Shown: positions 35,331 to 48,200, counted from the stretch's first letter. The stretch: DNA of 64,000 nt from Diospyros lotus (GCF_014633365.1 NC_068351.1:4078879-4142878), one strand, 5' to 3'. Notes: generated by a model from the sequence alone, not told the origin. A program made the numbers and translations.

Positions 35331-35926
35331 TAATCCAATTTTACCTAAATAACTAATTTAACATAACCTACCAACTAATTAATTTTTAAAATTAAATAAT
35401 AACATAAACATATATATGATTTGTACTTTTTTTGCATGATTTTGAAACTAATTAAGGGTTTTAGAGTTTTGAGTGGTAGCTTTATCAAGAGAGAATGAGA
35501 GATAAATTATGAGAAATAAAATAAAAAAATTAAATTTATTTTTTTAAAAAAATTACTTGGTACCCAATGGTATTACTTGATATCTCAAAATTTCTCTCGA
35601 TTTAAAAAAAATTATTTTTTTGTAATTTATTTTAATTAAAATTTTATATTAATATTTAAGAATTAATAATATGGATTATACATTGTCTCTTCATATACCA
35701 TACTTACACATTCTCCAACCACTTTTCAGTTAAAAAAAATTATGTACAGGTTCCAAGAACTATACGTTTTTCATAAATCTAGATTTAATTAATGATCTAC
35801 AAAAATTCTGTTTCGGGAAAGAAAAAATAAATAAAACATAATAAAATATTAAAATAAAAATTAAAAATGGGCGGGAAAAGAATTTGGTGACTGTTTTGTT
35901 ATAATATATATATATATAGATATAGA

Positions 35927-36514
35927 TACCATCATCACCTTATTTAGAATCATTCTATCTTTTGATTCAATCAAGGTTGCTTTTGATTTTTTCTCTTCAA
36001 TTATCTTTCTTAGATATCTTGGTTTACAGGCTTGGTTTGATAAAAAGCTCACTAGTTTAAAAAGATAGAGTATTGTATAGAGAGAAGAGTAGCAAACTTT
36101 TAAGAAATTGTAAATTTTAGAACAAAAGAGAGTTACAAATAGAAGGGCAGAGAGGGAGAGGAAATGTTGACGCATCACCAAATTATCCAATCCAATTGGT
36201 AATGAATGAATTTGAGTAGCCATGTTTTGGCATTGTAAACTTGGAAAAGGGGTTTTTTTTTTCGAAAAGGGAAAGGGTTTTTGATGTTTAAATTAGTTGC
36301 AAATTTTAAATCATATAGTTACTCGAAATATTTAAGTGTACTATTAATTTGCTGATGAATGATGAATATTTGAATTGATTTCAAGTCTATTTCAATTGAA
36401 AGTCCATATCTTTTGTTCAAATTAGGCCACAATTTAAAGTTCAAAGTTCAAGTTAACATGCGCTCAAAGAAAGGATATTTTGGGTTTAAATGGCCATAAA
36501 ATAAAAATATTAGG
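35927..36514 (+). repeat. Family R, copy D (right of the Helitron)
   Basis: It continues copy D from ACCATCATCACCTTATTTAG through the AGAAAG and AAAGGGAAAGGGTTTTTGAT modules, with small deletions relative to copy A. It ends near the hAT insertion. Confidence 0.65.
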
Positions 36515-36522
36515 CTAATAAG

Positions 36523-37484
36523 TAGGGGTGTACATGATTCGATTTGGCCTGTTTTTGGCCAATTTATTGTGCCGAACCGCACATGCGATTTTCGCATGTA
36601 GTCAAACTGACCGGTTTGATTTGGCATGAAAAAACCACACCAAACCGCACCGCGTAACGCGGTGCGGTTTTCACGATTTGCAAATAAATCCCAACAACTC
36701 CAATCGACATACAAATAAATCCAAATCCAAATATCTTGATCAGACAATGTTCCCCAAAGATCTCAAGTTTCTGCACTAAACCAAAACTATCTTAATAACA
36801 AAACATTCAGGACTGGAAGTGCAAATGGAAGAGATACCTTGTCAGAAATGGAGTTGGTATCGTTGGATCTACTGATCTAGGATGAGGGGGAAAACAGATC
36901 TGAGTCGTCCATGGACTGGTGCGACCGACAACGAGGGATAGGTCATCGCAGTGGGGGTCGTCGCAAGTCTTCATCATTCGTGCGTGGACTGGTGCGACCA
37001 GCAGCTGGGGTCGTCGCTCGCTCGTGTGTGGACTGGTGCGGCCAGCAGCGGGGGTCGTCGCAAGTCTTCATCGCTAGTGCCTTGTGGTCCGGTGTGGCTG
37101 CCGACGGGGGATGGGTCAGGTGGTCTGGTGCGGCAGCCGACGGACAATGGGTGGGTGCAAGACTAGTGCGACAGTCGGTGAGGATTAGTGCGTGTGAAGC
37201 TTTGAGAGACGAAGAGGGAGAGATGAGAGAAATGGTGAAATGATTTAGGGTTTCCCCCACCCCTTTTATATTTTACATTATATTTTTTATATTTTTAATT
37301 ATTATAATATATATTGGGCGGTTCGATTTGAAACCGAACCGCGAAACCCCCAAATCGCAAATCGTGCGGTTTGGGGGTTTCTCAAACTGTGTTGGATCGC
37401 CACTCTAAAAAAATTGCACGATCTGGTGCAGTCTAGTTCGGTGTGGGCAATTTTCGTGATGCATTGGTTTTTTGAACACCCCTA
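36523..37484. mobile_element. Non-autonomous hAT element, 962 bp
   Basis: The ends are TAGGGGTGTACA and its near complement TGAACACCCCTA, flanked by the perfect 8-bp duplication CTAATAAG (36515-36522 and 37485-37492), as in the hAT superfamily. Subterminal regions are rich in AAACCG/CGGTTT words, including a 13-bp perfect stem with a 3-nt loop at 36642-36670. The centre (36900-37240) is GC-rich and contains about three tandem units starting GTGGACTGGTGCG (about 36911, 36983, 37028). No transposase is present. Confidence 0.9.
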
Positions 37485-37492
37485 CTAATAAG

Positions 37493-37918
37493 GCCACAGC
37501 CTAAACTAGAGTGCAAGGAAAAAGAAAGGATCAGAAGAGGCTAAAAATATCAAAACCTTCTTATTGCAAAAAGGAGTATTATAGTTTATTGCATTTTCTT
37601 TTCTTTTTTTTCTATAAAAAATTTAATTGTATATGTGTTCATTTGGTTTAGATTGGATTGGGGAAGAATTTCCCAAATTGATAGGAATCGGAGACTAAAC
37701 ACCACTTTGAATTGATTCACTCCAAACATTTTTTTCTCTTATTATTAGTATAAAAATTTTAAATAATATGTACGTACATAATATTTATATATATTATTCA
37801 AACAAAAATTTTTGTTAAGAAAAACATTCATAGAATAATCAATACGATGCAACATTTTAAATTTAATTTCTAACTCCAAGAGACAAATTAAACAATACCA
37901 AATATATATGCATAAATA
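37493..37918. other. AT-rich stretch, nothing recognised
   Basis: This is low-complexity AT-rich sequence between the hAT element and the tandem array. I cannot support any gene or regulatory site here. Confidence 0.4.
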
Positions 37919-40900
37919 TCTTTATATATATAAAAGTAGGATAATCTTGAAAAAAGAAATTTTTTTCCATAACTTGCAATAATGATTTGTAATTAATACT
38001 TATTGCATTAATAATTTGTATTTTGCAATTTACATTAATAATTTAAATCTTTCAATTAATTTCAAATAATAAGTAGTAATAAAATTTTCTCCCAAAACTT
38101 GCACCAATGATTTGTATTTAGTACTTATTGTATTAATAATTTATATTTTATAATTTACATTAATAATTTAAAATTTTCAATTGTTTTGAAATAATATGTA
38201 TTAATTATTAAAAAATTAATAATAGATTTTAAATACACGAGTTTTTAATACTAATCATAAGTTTTCCAATATATTATTATGTGAATATTAAATATTTAAT
38301 TAACCCGTCAATCAATCAAAAATAAATACTATATATGAGTAATATGAATAAACATTTAAACTGTAACGGCTTGCCTCCTGGAGCTCCCGTGCACTAAGAG
38401 AATCTGTGAGAGGACTATTACTTAAATGATATCGAACAAAAACACAACTACAATTCTTACTAAAATCATACTTTTTTTATTATATAACATCTCATAATCA
38501 ACTTTACATAACCATTCACAACTTGGGCCCATTTGGGCTTACATAACATATCTCCATCTCACAAACATAAAACATTACCCTTAACACAAGCATCATGACA
38601 GTCAGGATCTAGTTTTGGGAGAGTTCTACACTTACTACCATGACATGATGGCCTAGACCCAAACCCCGTTAAACATACCTGCTATCCCAGATGTTTCTTT
38701 TACCTGGAATTATGGAAAGCAAATGTCAGTCGCGAGACTCAACAAGCTCTAAAAAGAAAGGCTGGTTACAGATATGACTCTTCCCCAATATCCCATGCAA
38801 TTCATGCCAATGCAACCTCACCATGTCATGATCCATACGTGCCTTATTTCTAAATGCATAATATAAAGTTAACCACATAAAGGTCCTTGGGGCCTACATA
38901 AGCCACATACTGGCGCCCAAATCTCACATATAAACCTGTCGCAGCCTAACATAGGCTACTATACCATCATTCATAAAGACCCGCATTTTCTTGACATTGG
39001 TCGGCTTTTCCTGACATTCATAACATGCTTTTCCTGTCATTCATAACCTATCGCCACAATTGGCCTCTTCTGTTGTCGTGGGTCTCACTCCCAAGGTTTT
39101 ACCGTGGGCCACGCCGCCGTGGGTCTCACTTTCAAGGTCTTACCATGGGCCACGTCGCCACCCATACTCATTACTATAAGCCGCACATTCTCACCATGCA
39201 GTGCAACAATTAGGAAATGCAACTGTTTTTGTAGCATAAATGTGATGACAAGGCCCCCATAAACCAAACATCAAGTTATGCTACGCCCACATAAGAATTC
39301 ACACATGCGATATGCTTCTAAATGTACTGGCTCATCTAAAGAACCCAGGTTAGCTCTTAGACCAACCGAGTCATGTAGATGCTCACACTTCTCATCACAC
39401 ACAAAGTATGTCCCCAAGTGAATGCAACCCAAGTCCTATGCAGCACACACATCATGATATACACAAGTCAATGCGAGAATCTGGTAGTACCATCTCTTCT
39501 GACCTGTCTAGAGCTTATCGTAACAGTCGCTGACTGGCGCCCATACATCCAGCCATCAACTGCCACGACTTACGGTCGACAGTCAGTGGTTTTGTTCCCC
39601 ATACCCTTAAGACACAAATAGACAACATTAAACTTTAATACTTTATACTTATTATTTCGCACACTTTATTCATGACAATATAGACACCATTATGTCATTC
39701 ACATTCTCATATTTTCTCAAACCCAATAAATCATCTCTACATTCATATTAAATTATTAACATAACCGCATAATCTTGACCACATCCATTTTCGAATAACC
39801 TAACCCCAACGAGTTCGGCATCATTCTCAAGGAAAGCGGAGCGATACGAAGCTCCGTGACGGTCGAAATGAAAGACACTAAGATGACATTGCTTAACTCA
39901 TTCAATTAACAATAAATTCATTAATAAAATATAAGTCATAGGGTAGTTATCACGCGAATTATTATTATTAATGCGTGAAACCGAGTCTTGGTGAGGGAAG
40001 GTTTAAAATATGAAAAATAACGAAAACTCTCACAAGAAATGAAAAACATGAGAAGATGGTTAAGAACTTGCCTCTAAATGGTCAATCTTTGCGCTTTTCA
40101 CTCTCCCGCTACGAAATAATACACTTTATTATAAAGAATCTACGGCTCAAATTAATTAAATCTAATAATGAGAAATTCACAATTTAATGCACAAAACACC
40201 CAATAATTTATTTCACTTACCTGACTTCTTTGAACTTTTATTAAACAACTTTTCTTCAATCTTCATTTTTCTCCCATTTATGACGGCTGCTCCTGCTGCT
40301 TCTTCTTTAATTTGCTCCTTCAATTTTCTCTGTTTGCAGCCCAAATTCTTGCCTCCTATTTATACTTTTAATGTGATGCTTCCTACTTTTCCAAGTTTCC
40401 TAATTTTCAACTCTCTTAAACCATCAAAATTAGCTCCACATGGCCTCAATTACTTGGCCCATTTTCGGCCACAATTTCACCACAAAGTCAAACAATATTA
40501 TCTCATTTATTTAGCTAATTTTTTAGGGAAATGTGGTGAAATTCAGGGCTGCTGGAAGCTGTCCGCTGATGCAGCCGCTTGGATGCTTACTTGGGCGCCT
40601 AAACGACACCGTTTGGTGCCTCCTATAATTTCCAGCAACTTCTCCAATTCCTTCAACTCCCAAAACCTCTTAAAAATACTCTTGAAACATGGCTAAGATA
40701 CGCTGGAACAACAACTTATCTAATCTTTGTGAATTCAATATATTATTATATGCTATTTACTCCTCTTATCAGATGGATTACACCATATTTGTATGCCACA
40801 TATCATATATATATATATATATTTTCCTTAAGTATAGTCTATAATATTCACTAAATATTTTATTTTGCCAATCTTAACACCCCACATTAATAATTGCATT

Positions 40901-42148
40901 TTTTTTTACCTAATATATTTTTATTTCCTCGAACCAATATAAATTATTTTTTTCTCTTAAATCCTCAAATAATCAATAATGACTTTAAATACCGGAATCA
41001 TTCATTATTATCTTCCTCCAACTGTCAGGATGTTACATAAATTATTAATTAAGTCACAAAAAATTGTTTATTTATATAAAATTTTATCTTTATATAATAT
41101 AATATAAATAGTATATATTATATATAATATTTAATATATAATATATAGTAGAATAGTATGCAAATATTTATTCTCTTCAAATATCTGCTAAACTATTTTT
41201 TACATCTAAAATTTGTATTAAACTTGCATAAATTTTTTAATGTTATTAATTAATTAAAAATAAATATTTTCTGTTAGATCTTTTCATCAATTAATCCGTC
41301 AATCAATCAAAAATAAATACTATTTATGATAAATATGAATTGACACTTAAAATATTAATTAAACTACAAAAAATTATCCATTAAATAAAATCTTATCTTT
41401 GTATAATATAATAATATATAATACCTTTATATATATAAAAGTACAATAGTCTAGAAAAAAAAATTTCCCCCAAAACTTGTATTAATAATTTAGATTTAGT
41501 ACTTATTGCATTAATAATTTGCATTAATAATTTAAAATTTTTAATTATTTTAAAATAATAAGTACTAATTACTGTAAAATTAATAATAAATTTTAAATAC
41601 ATGAGTTTTTCAGTGCTAATCCTAGGTTTTCCAATACATTATTATGTGAATATTAAATATTTAATTAATTTGTCAATTAATCAAAAATAAATACTATTTA
41701 TTAGGAATATGAATAGACACTTAAAGTATTAATTAAGTTACAGAAAATTATCTTATCTTTATATAATATAATAATATATAATATCTTTATATATATATAT
41801 ATATAAGTAGAATAGTTTAAAAAAAAAATTTCCCTCATAACTTGCATTAATAATTTGTATTTAATACTTATTGCATTTAGTAATTTACATTAATAATTTA
41901 AAATTTTCAACTGTTTTAAAATAATAAGTACTAATTATTGTAAAATTAATAATAAATTTTAAATACATAAGTTTTTCAATGCTGATCATAGTTTTCCAAT
42001 ACATTATTATATGAATATTAAATATTTAATTAATCCATCAAACAATAAAAAATAAATACTATTTATGAGAAATATGAATAGATACTTAAAGTATTAATTA
42101 AGTCATAAAAAATTATCTTATCATTATATAATATAATAATATATAATA
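37919..42148 (+). repeat. Tandem array with Helitron-like 5' starts (about 361-bp unit)
   Basis: Units begin with TCTTTATATATATAAAAGTA or a variant (37919, 41423, 41784, 42149), giving periods of about 361 and 365 bp for the right-hand units. Each contains TTGCATTAATAATTTG, TTTTCCAATACATTATTAT and TAAATACTATTTATGA. A shorter duplication of about 115 bp occurs at 37976-38230. The array is interrupted by the solo LTR at 38362-41037. The TC-starting units resemble plant Helitron 5' ends. Confidence 0.65.
38362..41037 (+). mobile_element. Solo LTR, family S, copy 2
   Basis: This is a 2,676-bp block starting TGTAACGGCTTGCCTCCTGG and ending AGGATGTTACA, collinear with copy 1 (26375-29047). Flanks are TAAAC and TAAAT, a 5-bp duplication with one change. 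The empty site CACTTAAAGTATTAATTAAG is visible in neighbouring array units (about 41719-41738). It carries the ACCCCAACGAGTTCGGCATC segment, also found in copy 1. The 169-codon ORF at 40187-40696 is not shared with copy 1 and is not counted as a gene. Confidence 0.85.
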
Positions 42149-43038
42149 TCTTTATATATATAAAGTAAGATAGTTATTGTTAATACAATTTCCCACTTAA
42201 ACTGTGTTAATTTATTTTTTTTCCCAAGCTATTACTCTGCCGACATTCAATTTAGTGAATACAACAACCTCAATGCATCAAAAAATAAATTATTCAATTT
42301 ATTAAATACAACAAATAAATATTTAGGAATAAAAAAAATATATCTTAGACACATTAAACAGTGATAAAAAGTTTTTAAAATTTATTCAGTTTGGTAAATA
42401 TGATTAATAATGGTTTCAATGTTAATTCTTCAAGCAGATAAATATTACCGAATGTACAACTATCAATTAAAACTAGGAAGGCGGAACTTAATAAGTTGAC
42501 TATGCTAATTTTTTTTTCCTTCCAAAGCTCAACATTCAATTTATTGAATATAACAGGTTCCAACGTACCAAAAACTGAATTATTTACTAATGATTTATTC
42601 AATTTATTGAATACATCATGTTCCAATTCATCAAAAAATAAATTATTCAAATTATTGAATACAATAGATAAATATTTATAAATAAAAAAATATATCTCAG
42701 ACACATTAAACAACAGATAAATATGGTTAATGATAGTTTTAACGTTAATTCTTCAAGCAGATAAATGGGTAATTATACGTTACAATATCAAGAGTCACAA
42801 GATGCAGTGGGTTGAAGATGCTAATATGTGAAAAAGATGGTGCACAAATAACTTCAACCACAAATGTTGTATACAAAGAAGTCTTCCAAAATTTACTTTA
42901 ATCACAATAAAATAAAATTGTTGTTTATTCACTAATTCATATAGTATATTAAATTTGTTGTAACGTGCATTTCATATTTTGAACTATTATTTTATACATA
43001 TTTTTGTTAGATATTGTATCCCGTGGGTCAAGAACTAG
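42149..43038 (+). mobile_element. Possible Helitron (890 bp) or last unit of a larger one
   Basis: It starts A|TCTTTATATATATAAAG and ends TCCCGTGGGTCAAGAACTAG|T, which looks like a Helitron 3' end whose CCCGTGC..GCACGGG hairpin has lost its loop side. Inside, about 190 bp are duplicated (42241-42440 and 42525-42770; ATTCAATTTATTGAATA words). The true left end could be the earlier TC start at 37919. No coding sequence. Confidence 0.45.
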
Positions 43039-43389
43039 TATTATGAATAAAACTACTTTGGACCCGAATTGAAAATAGTCAATATGATATATTATTGTTA
43101 ATGTTTAATATTATTTACTATTATAAATTATAATTATAAATATATTATTATTAATAATCTTCAATTAATTTTTGGGCTTGGATTGGATTGAAAACCAATC
43201 ATCCCTATTACTAACAGTGAGGGCAAGGTTCGGACTAGACTCCACTCGACCTGGGATTAGACTGATAAATTTAAATCAAAGTTTGAACACGCTTAATTAA
43301 TTGTGTGTTGAAATTAATTGCTTATAAGACAATATGAAAGCCTCCAAACAAAATAAATAGTGATGTTTAAGAAATTGAACCAACTAAGA
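43039..43389. other. Intergenic, nothing recognised
   Basis: This is AT-rich sequence with a slightly GC-richer patch (43195-43260). I see no gene or repeat with support. Confidence 0.35.
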
Positions 43390-44440
43390 GTCGTAAATGA
43401 ATTAAGTTGCTCATAAACACGTGTTCAATTTGTGTTATAAACGAGTCGATATTTAATTATAATTTAAAATTCAACTCATAAATGAATCAAGTTTAAACAA
43501 CACAAATTTATAAGCTCACGAACAAGTTCATTGACATGCTCGTAGAATAAATATTTTTTTCTTATTGTTTTAATATTTTGTTATTTATCATTTTGTTTGT
43601 GATGGGAATACTTATGTTTGTTTAAAAAATATTATTGTATTTGTTTTGAGAATTTATGCTTATATTTATTATTTTTTTGTTATATAAAAATAAATTTTAA
43701 TGATTTTAATTTATTTATTTTTATGAGCTTGAACTTGAATTCCACTCAACATAAGTTCATTTATCTTATTAATTGAACTAACTCAATCTCATTTAAAATA
43801 ATAAATGAATTTTTGATGAATCAAACTTAAGTTCGTTAAATCCATAACGAACTCGAGTTCTAACATAATTTTTTATCTTGAGTCCAAGTCAAGTTAAACA
43901 AAACCCGACACAACTCAAATAGATTACAACTTTAGAATTAACATACTTAACACATGAAAAAAAAGAAAAATGAAGCCACGCCTTGGGGTCATTTGTGAGA
44001 AGCTCATTTGCACATTTCTTATACACATGATTTACTGTCAATTATGATTTGTGTTAAAAAAAAATTTATATTAAATAGAATCAAAATAGACTCATGACTT
44101 ATATGAAAGGGGTTATTATCTAAAAATTATTTTTATAAAGAAAATAATGAAATGCATCTATACAATTTTAAATTATGATCAATACAATATCTCATTATAA
44201 TACTTATATTATATATTTTTACTTCTTGTTACGATTCTTTTAATGAATCTACTCGAGAAGGATAAAAATTTATCTCATTTATGTAATTCTTTTTAAAATA
44301 AATTTTCATATATGATAAAAGTATAACAATATTTAAAAATACAAAAGATATATCACACATAAATAAATATTTCAAGTCTTAACACTTTACCATATCTCAC
44401 TGCTTTATTATGATACAAAAAAGAATTAATAGTCCTCGAG
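43390..44440 (+). repeat. Dispersed repeat family T, copy 1
   Basis: This block of about 1 kb recurs at about 58760-59790 in the same orientation and order: GTGTTATAAACGAGT, TCAACTCATAAATGAATC, AAACAACACAAAT, then ATAAATATTTTTT, and at the far end CACACATAAATAAATATTTC and TTTATTATGATACAAAA. Words like CTCGAGTT and GAGCTTGAACTTGA are typical of subterminal regions of plant DNA transposons. The class is not determined. Confidence 0.65.
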
Positions 44441-44699
44441 ACATGACGTAAGTAATAAATTTCTTAAATTTTTTTAGAAGTGACAAATAATCAATTATTA
44501 GTAAAGATAAAAATACACTATTTAATGTAGACTGATTGTTTGTCTGTTTAGGAATATATAAGTTTACAACCACATTCAATTTATTAAAAAAATAAATAAG
44601 ATGATGAAAACTAAAATACCTAATTTATTAAAAAAATCATATATAAAAAATAATCCTAGCTCTGCCTAACCTAACTCGTCGGTCCCTAGCCTACGCCTA

Positions 44700-44915
44700 A
44701 CTAGGACATAGCACAGATGGTTCACAAGATAGAAGATTGCATCTAAGAATGCAAGTTTGAGTCATGATAGTCGCAGTGTGAGAATTTCATCATCTTATGG
44801 GGGTGGTTCCTTGTAGGCATTATGTATTATGTCTCTTATCTTGGAGGCCATCATGTTCCGTGATTAACTTCTTTTATATGTGTGGGAGAGTGTGCGAGGG
44901 ACCTTTTAAGTGAAG
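44700..44915 (+). mobile_element. SINE-like element upstream of OMR1
   Basis: A tRNA-like head carries a box-A-like TAGCACAGATGG (44708-44719) and a box-B-like AGTTTGAGTC (about 44754-44763). It is followed by a GGGGGTGGTTCCTTGTAGGC segment and a GTGTGGGAGAGTGTGCGAGG segment, the body seen in several plant tRNA SINEs. It ends about 330 bp before the OMR1 start codon. Its ends are approximate and no target duplication was found. Confidence 0.5.
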
Positions 44916-45144
44916 GATTTTATCTTTTGCACCCAAAAGATGAAATTTCTTATCTTATTTTTGGTCATTTTTTGTTTATTTTATTTTTCTCGGATTTCAC
45001 ATGCAATTTGATGTTCCGTGCAGGCGGCTTGACTCCGACTAATCAGATTCATAACGTTTCTCCATCTCGCACACTTCCCTTAAAACACGTACCGGTAGTT
45101 TTATCACTCCCCTTCAAAACCCTGTAGCCTCGCGCTTCGGTTTT

Positions 45145-45152
45145 TTATAAAC
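45145..45152 (+). promoter_or_regulatory. OMR1 TATA box
   Basis: TTATAAAC lies 91 bp before the ATG at 45243. A start about 30 bp downstream would give a leader of 60-70 nt made largely of CT repeats (45210-45239), a common plastid-gene 5' UTR layout. Confidence 0.6.
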
Positions 45153-45242
45153 GGACGCAACGCAGCCATTGCCTCTCTTGTTCTCCTTGCCTCCACCGCT
45201 GTAACTTTCTCTCACTCTCTCTCTCTCACTCTCTCTCTATCG

Positions 45243-48200
45243 ATGGAGGCTCTGTGTTTTGCTCCTCCACAGCCGCTGGTCCGGCGGGCGGAATTGGCGA
45301 GCCAAAACAGAGCGCCGACAAATGAAATCAGGAGGGGCAAAATCAAGCCGTTCATACGCGCGACGCTGTCGGAGCAGACGGCCGAGATCTCCCTCAAACC
45401 TAAGGTTGCTTCGCGCCAGAAGCCGCTGGAAATGTCCCCTTCACCGCCACCGCTGTTGTCGGTGTCCTCCGATTCACTGCAGTACCCCGCGGGGTTCCTC
45501 GGCGTGGTGCCGGACCGGGGTGTGGAGGATGGCGGCCATGACTCTCCCAATGCGATGGAATACTTGACGAACATACTCGCGTCGAAGGTGTACGACGTCG
45601 CGCTAGAGTCGCCATTGCAGTTCGCGCCGAAGCTGTCGGAGAGACTGGGGGCGAATATTTGGCTGAAGAGGGAGGATTTGCAGCCTGTAAGTCATCTACA
45701 CTTGTAGATTCTCAATGTACAATTGAAAACTTTCTCATCTGATTTCGAGATTGAGTAATGTGCATAAAATTCCGATTTTTTTGCAGTAATATCCTTCCAG
45801 TTTAATGTTAGAGCATCTTAGATTCTTAAATCGAGTTTATTTCCTTTCTGGTTTCTCATTCGAGAAATCGAAATTGTCTTATACTTCCGTGGTTCTTTCG
45901 ATTTTAATAAAGTCTGTGAAAATTTTAATTCATCAGAAAGATTGAAACTTTGGTATGAAAATTTCCGAATGTAAGCTCATTCAAGTGACTTTTTGGGAAG
46001 CTCAAAGTTTCAGAGTAGCTGAGAAGGTATGGTGCCCAATTTTGAACTTGAGCACTGGTGATTGTCCTGTGAGCGCGAATTCTTATGTAGATTTACTTGA
46101 TTAAATTTTATTTTATTTTTTGCCTATGGCTACTTCTGGTGGCCCGCCGGTACCTGCTAGCATGAGATTTTCCTTGCAGCCGCTTGGATGGCTTTTACTG
46201 CGGCTGGGTAGGCCATCAGTGTGGCTTCTCTGATGGATTTCCATTACGTTAGCTGCACAGGATGTGCCAGGACTAGTTTGGTGAGTCTACGGGCTACTGA
46301 TGCTTGGCTAATTATGTCGGATGTGACTCTGGCTGTTTATGATGGACTGGGGCTTCCTGTGCTCGAACAAATGACATAGTGATGCAGGAGGCCAAGCTTA
46401 TGTATTTGAATTTTATTAGATGTGGTGATTGGATAATTCTGAGCTATTATTTTTCTTTTCCATATTGAAGTGGTTTGGGAAATCATTTTTGGACTAGTAC
46501 TTTTTATTAAATGAATCCCCGTATTTTCAGGTGGTGTCTTGAAATTGATTATTTTTTGCTTTTTAAACATGTTTTCAAGTGTTCAAACGAAAAACTTCCC
46601 AGAAATTGTGTTTTCTGAAACTTTATATTCACAAATTCTTGGTAGAACTTGTGTGTTTAGTACAACTTAAGGAGATAGATTGGATTCGAGAATTGAGTAG
46701 TAAGCTAGTTGTATTTGGACATAATTTCTTAAATCCACTCAGGTTTGTTAAACTTTTGGAAAATTTTCATGGCTTGTTATTGAACTACCCGTGCCTGGCA
46801 AATTTTCATTCTTACATTCTGCTTCGTTTATTTATGTTGATTAAGTCAAGCTTAAATTCACCATATGCCAGCCGTTTTTGGCCTCTATTATATGTTCTTG
46901 TATAACTAATTTAATTATGTTTTTAGAAGAATTTGAAATGGAAGTGTTAAGATGACATAAAATATGTGTTTTGCTGAACAGTTGCATGTTTTCACATTCA
47001 AGTTTAAGGAGCTTTAACATGATGGCTGCTGACAATTCTATGCTCGCTGAAATGTTTATAGGTTTTCTCGTTCAAGCTTCGAGGAGCTTATAACATGATG
47101 GCAAAACTTCCAAGGGAACAACTTGAAAGAGGGGTCATTTGCTCATCTGCTGGAAATCATGCCCAAGGTGTTGCATTATCAGCACAGAGGCTTGGCTGCA
47201 ATGCAGTGATTGCGATGCCTGTTACGACACCAGAAATCAAGGTTAAATTGTTTTAATTGTTGCTTTTCCAAGTTTCTAGTTCCTATTGTACGTTACATAG
47301 TTCTGAAGCTGTTGTTCATTTGCTTATTTCTTATTAATATCCAGTGGAAGTCAGTTGAGAGATTGGGTGCCACAGTTGTTCTTGTGGGGGATTCTTACGA
47401 TGAAACACAAGCATATGCTAAAAAACGTGGTGAAGAGGAGGGGCGCACCTTTGTACCTCCGTTTGATCATCCAGATGTCATCACTGGACAGGGGACAATT
47501 GGGATGGAGATTGTGCGTCAAATGCAAAATAAGTTACATGCGGTATTTGTGCCGGTTGGAGGTGGTGGACTTATAGCTGGTATTGCTGTCTATATCAAGA
47601 GGGTTTCTCCAGAGGTGGGATAAATTATATTTGTGCTAGTTTAAACATTTTTCTCCCTTATTTCTTTTTTAAATGGCAATTTGAGTTGCAATTTTGTCTT
47701 TTTATTCACTAGAGCCAGACATGTTCTTGGCTATAGAATATTTTCATTTCTTTTTAATGATTTTACATTCTTCTGTTGATTTTCTCAGAGCAAAAATTTG
47801 GCAAATAAACATCTGCCTTATCTCACTTGCAAAAGATAAGAAAAAGGGAGAAGACAAAGTAAATGTGTATGTATATATTTGCAAGCTAGGTTTAGAATTT
47901 CATGTTCATTTGTTCTATGTGTCTGTAAGTTGTATTTGCCTCTTCTTACATAAATTTTCATATATGAAATATTATCATCATGAACAAACTGTTGTATCTT
48001 TTCCAGAATCAGACTAACCTCCTCCGGTTGCTATGCAATAGGGCAACATGGAGCTCATTTTTATATGGTTTCTTGTTTTGTCTACTGTAGTTTACAGTGT
48101 CCAAAAATGAGGTCAGAAGTGAGTATAACAATTGAGGCTAGAACTTGGGGCATTTATTTATTTATTTTTGGGAGGTGGGGTGGGGGGTTCTTTGAGGCAA

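Larger units (their letters stand above)
30614..35926 (-). mobile_element. Non-autonomous Helitron, 5.3 kb
   Basis: On the minus strand the element starts TCTATATCTATATATATA (35926 downward) and ends with a hairpin, CCGTGCATCGCATGG, then eight bases and CTAG (30617-30614). It sits between host A and T, as Helitrons do. Joining 30613 to 35927 gives TTCCAAATACCATCATCACC, exactly the family R sequence seen intact at 22141-22160 and 20858-20877. There is no target duplication. No Rep/helicase coding sequence is present, so it needs an autonomous partner. Most of the interior is an AT-rich tandem array, with one MITE inserted. Confidence 0.88.

Noticed and set aside
36911..37260. Overlapping GC-rich ORFs of 71-110 codons on both strands
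   Set aside because: They sit in the tandem core of a hAT element, are open on both strands because of composition, and match nothing known to me.
40187..40696. 169-codon ORF on the plus strand
   Set aside because: It lies wholly in solo LTR copy 2; the collinear copy 1 has no matching frame and the sequence resembles no protein family.
46126..46400. GC-richer patch in OMR1 intron 1, considered as an extra exon or RNA gene
   Set aside because: Exons 1 and 2 join in phase to the conserved [16 protein letters not shown], leaving no room for another exon. I see no RNA fold or protein similarity.
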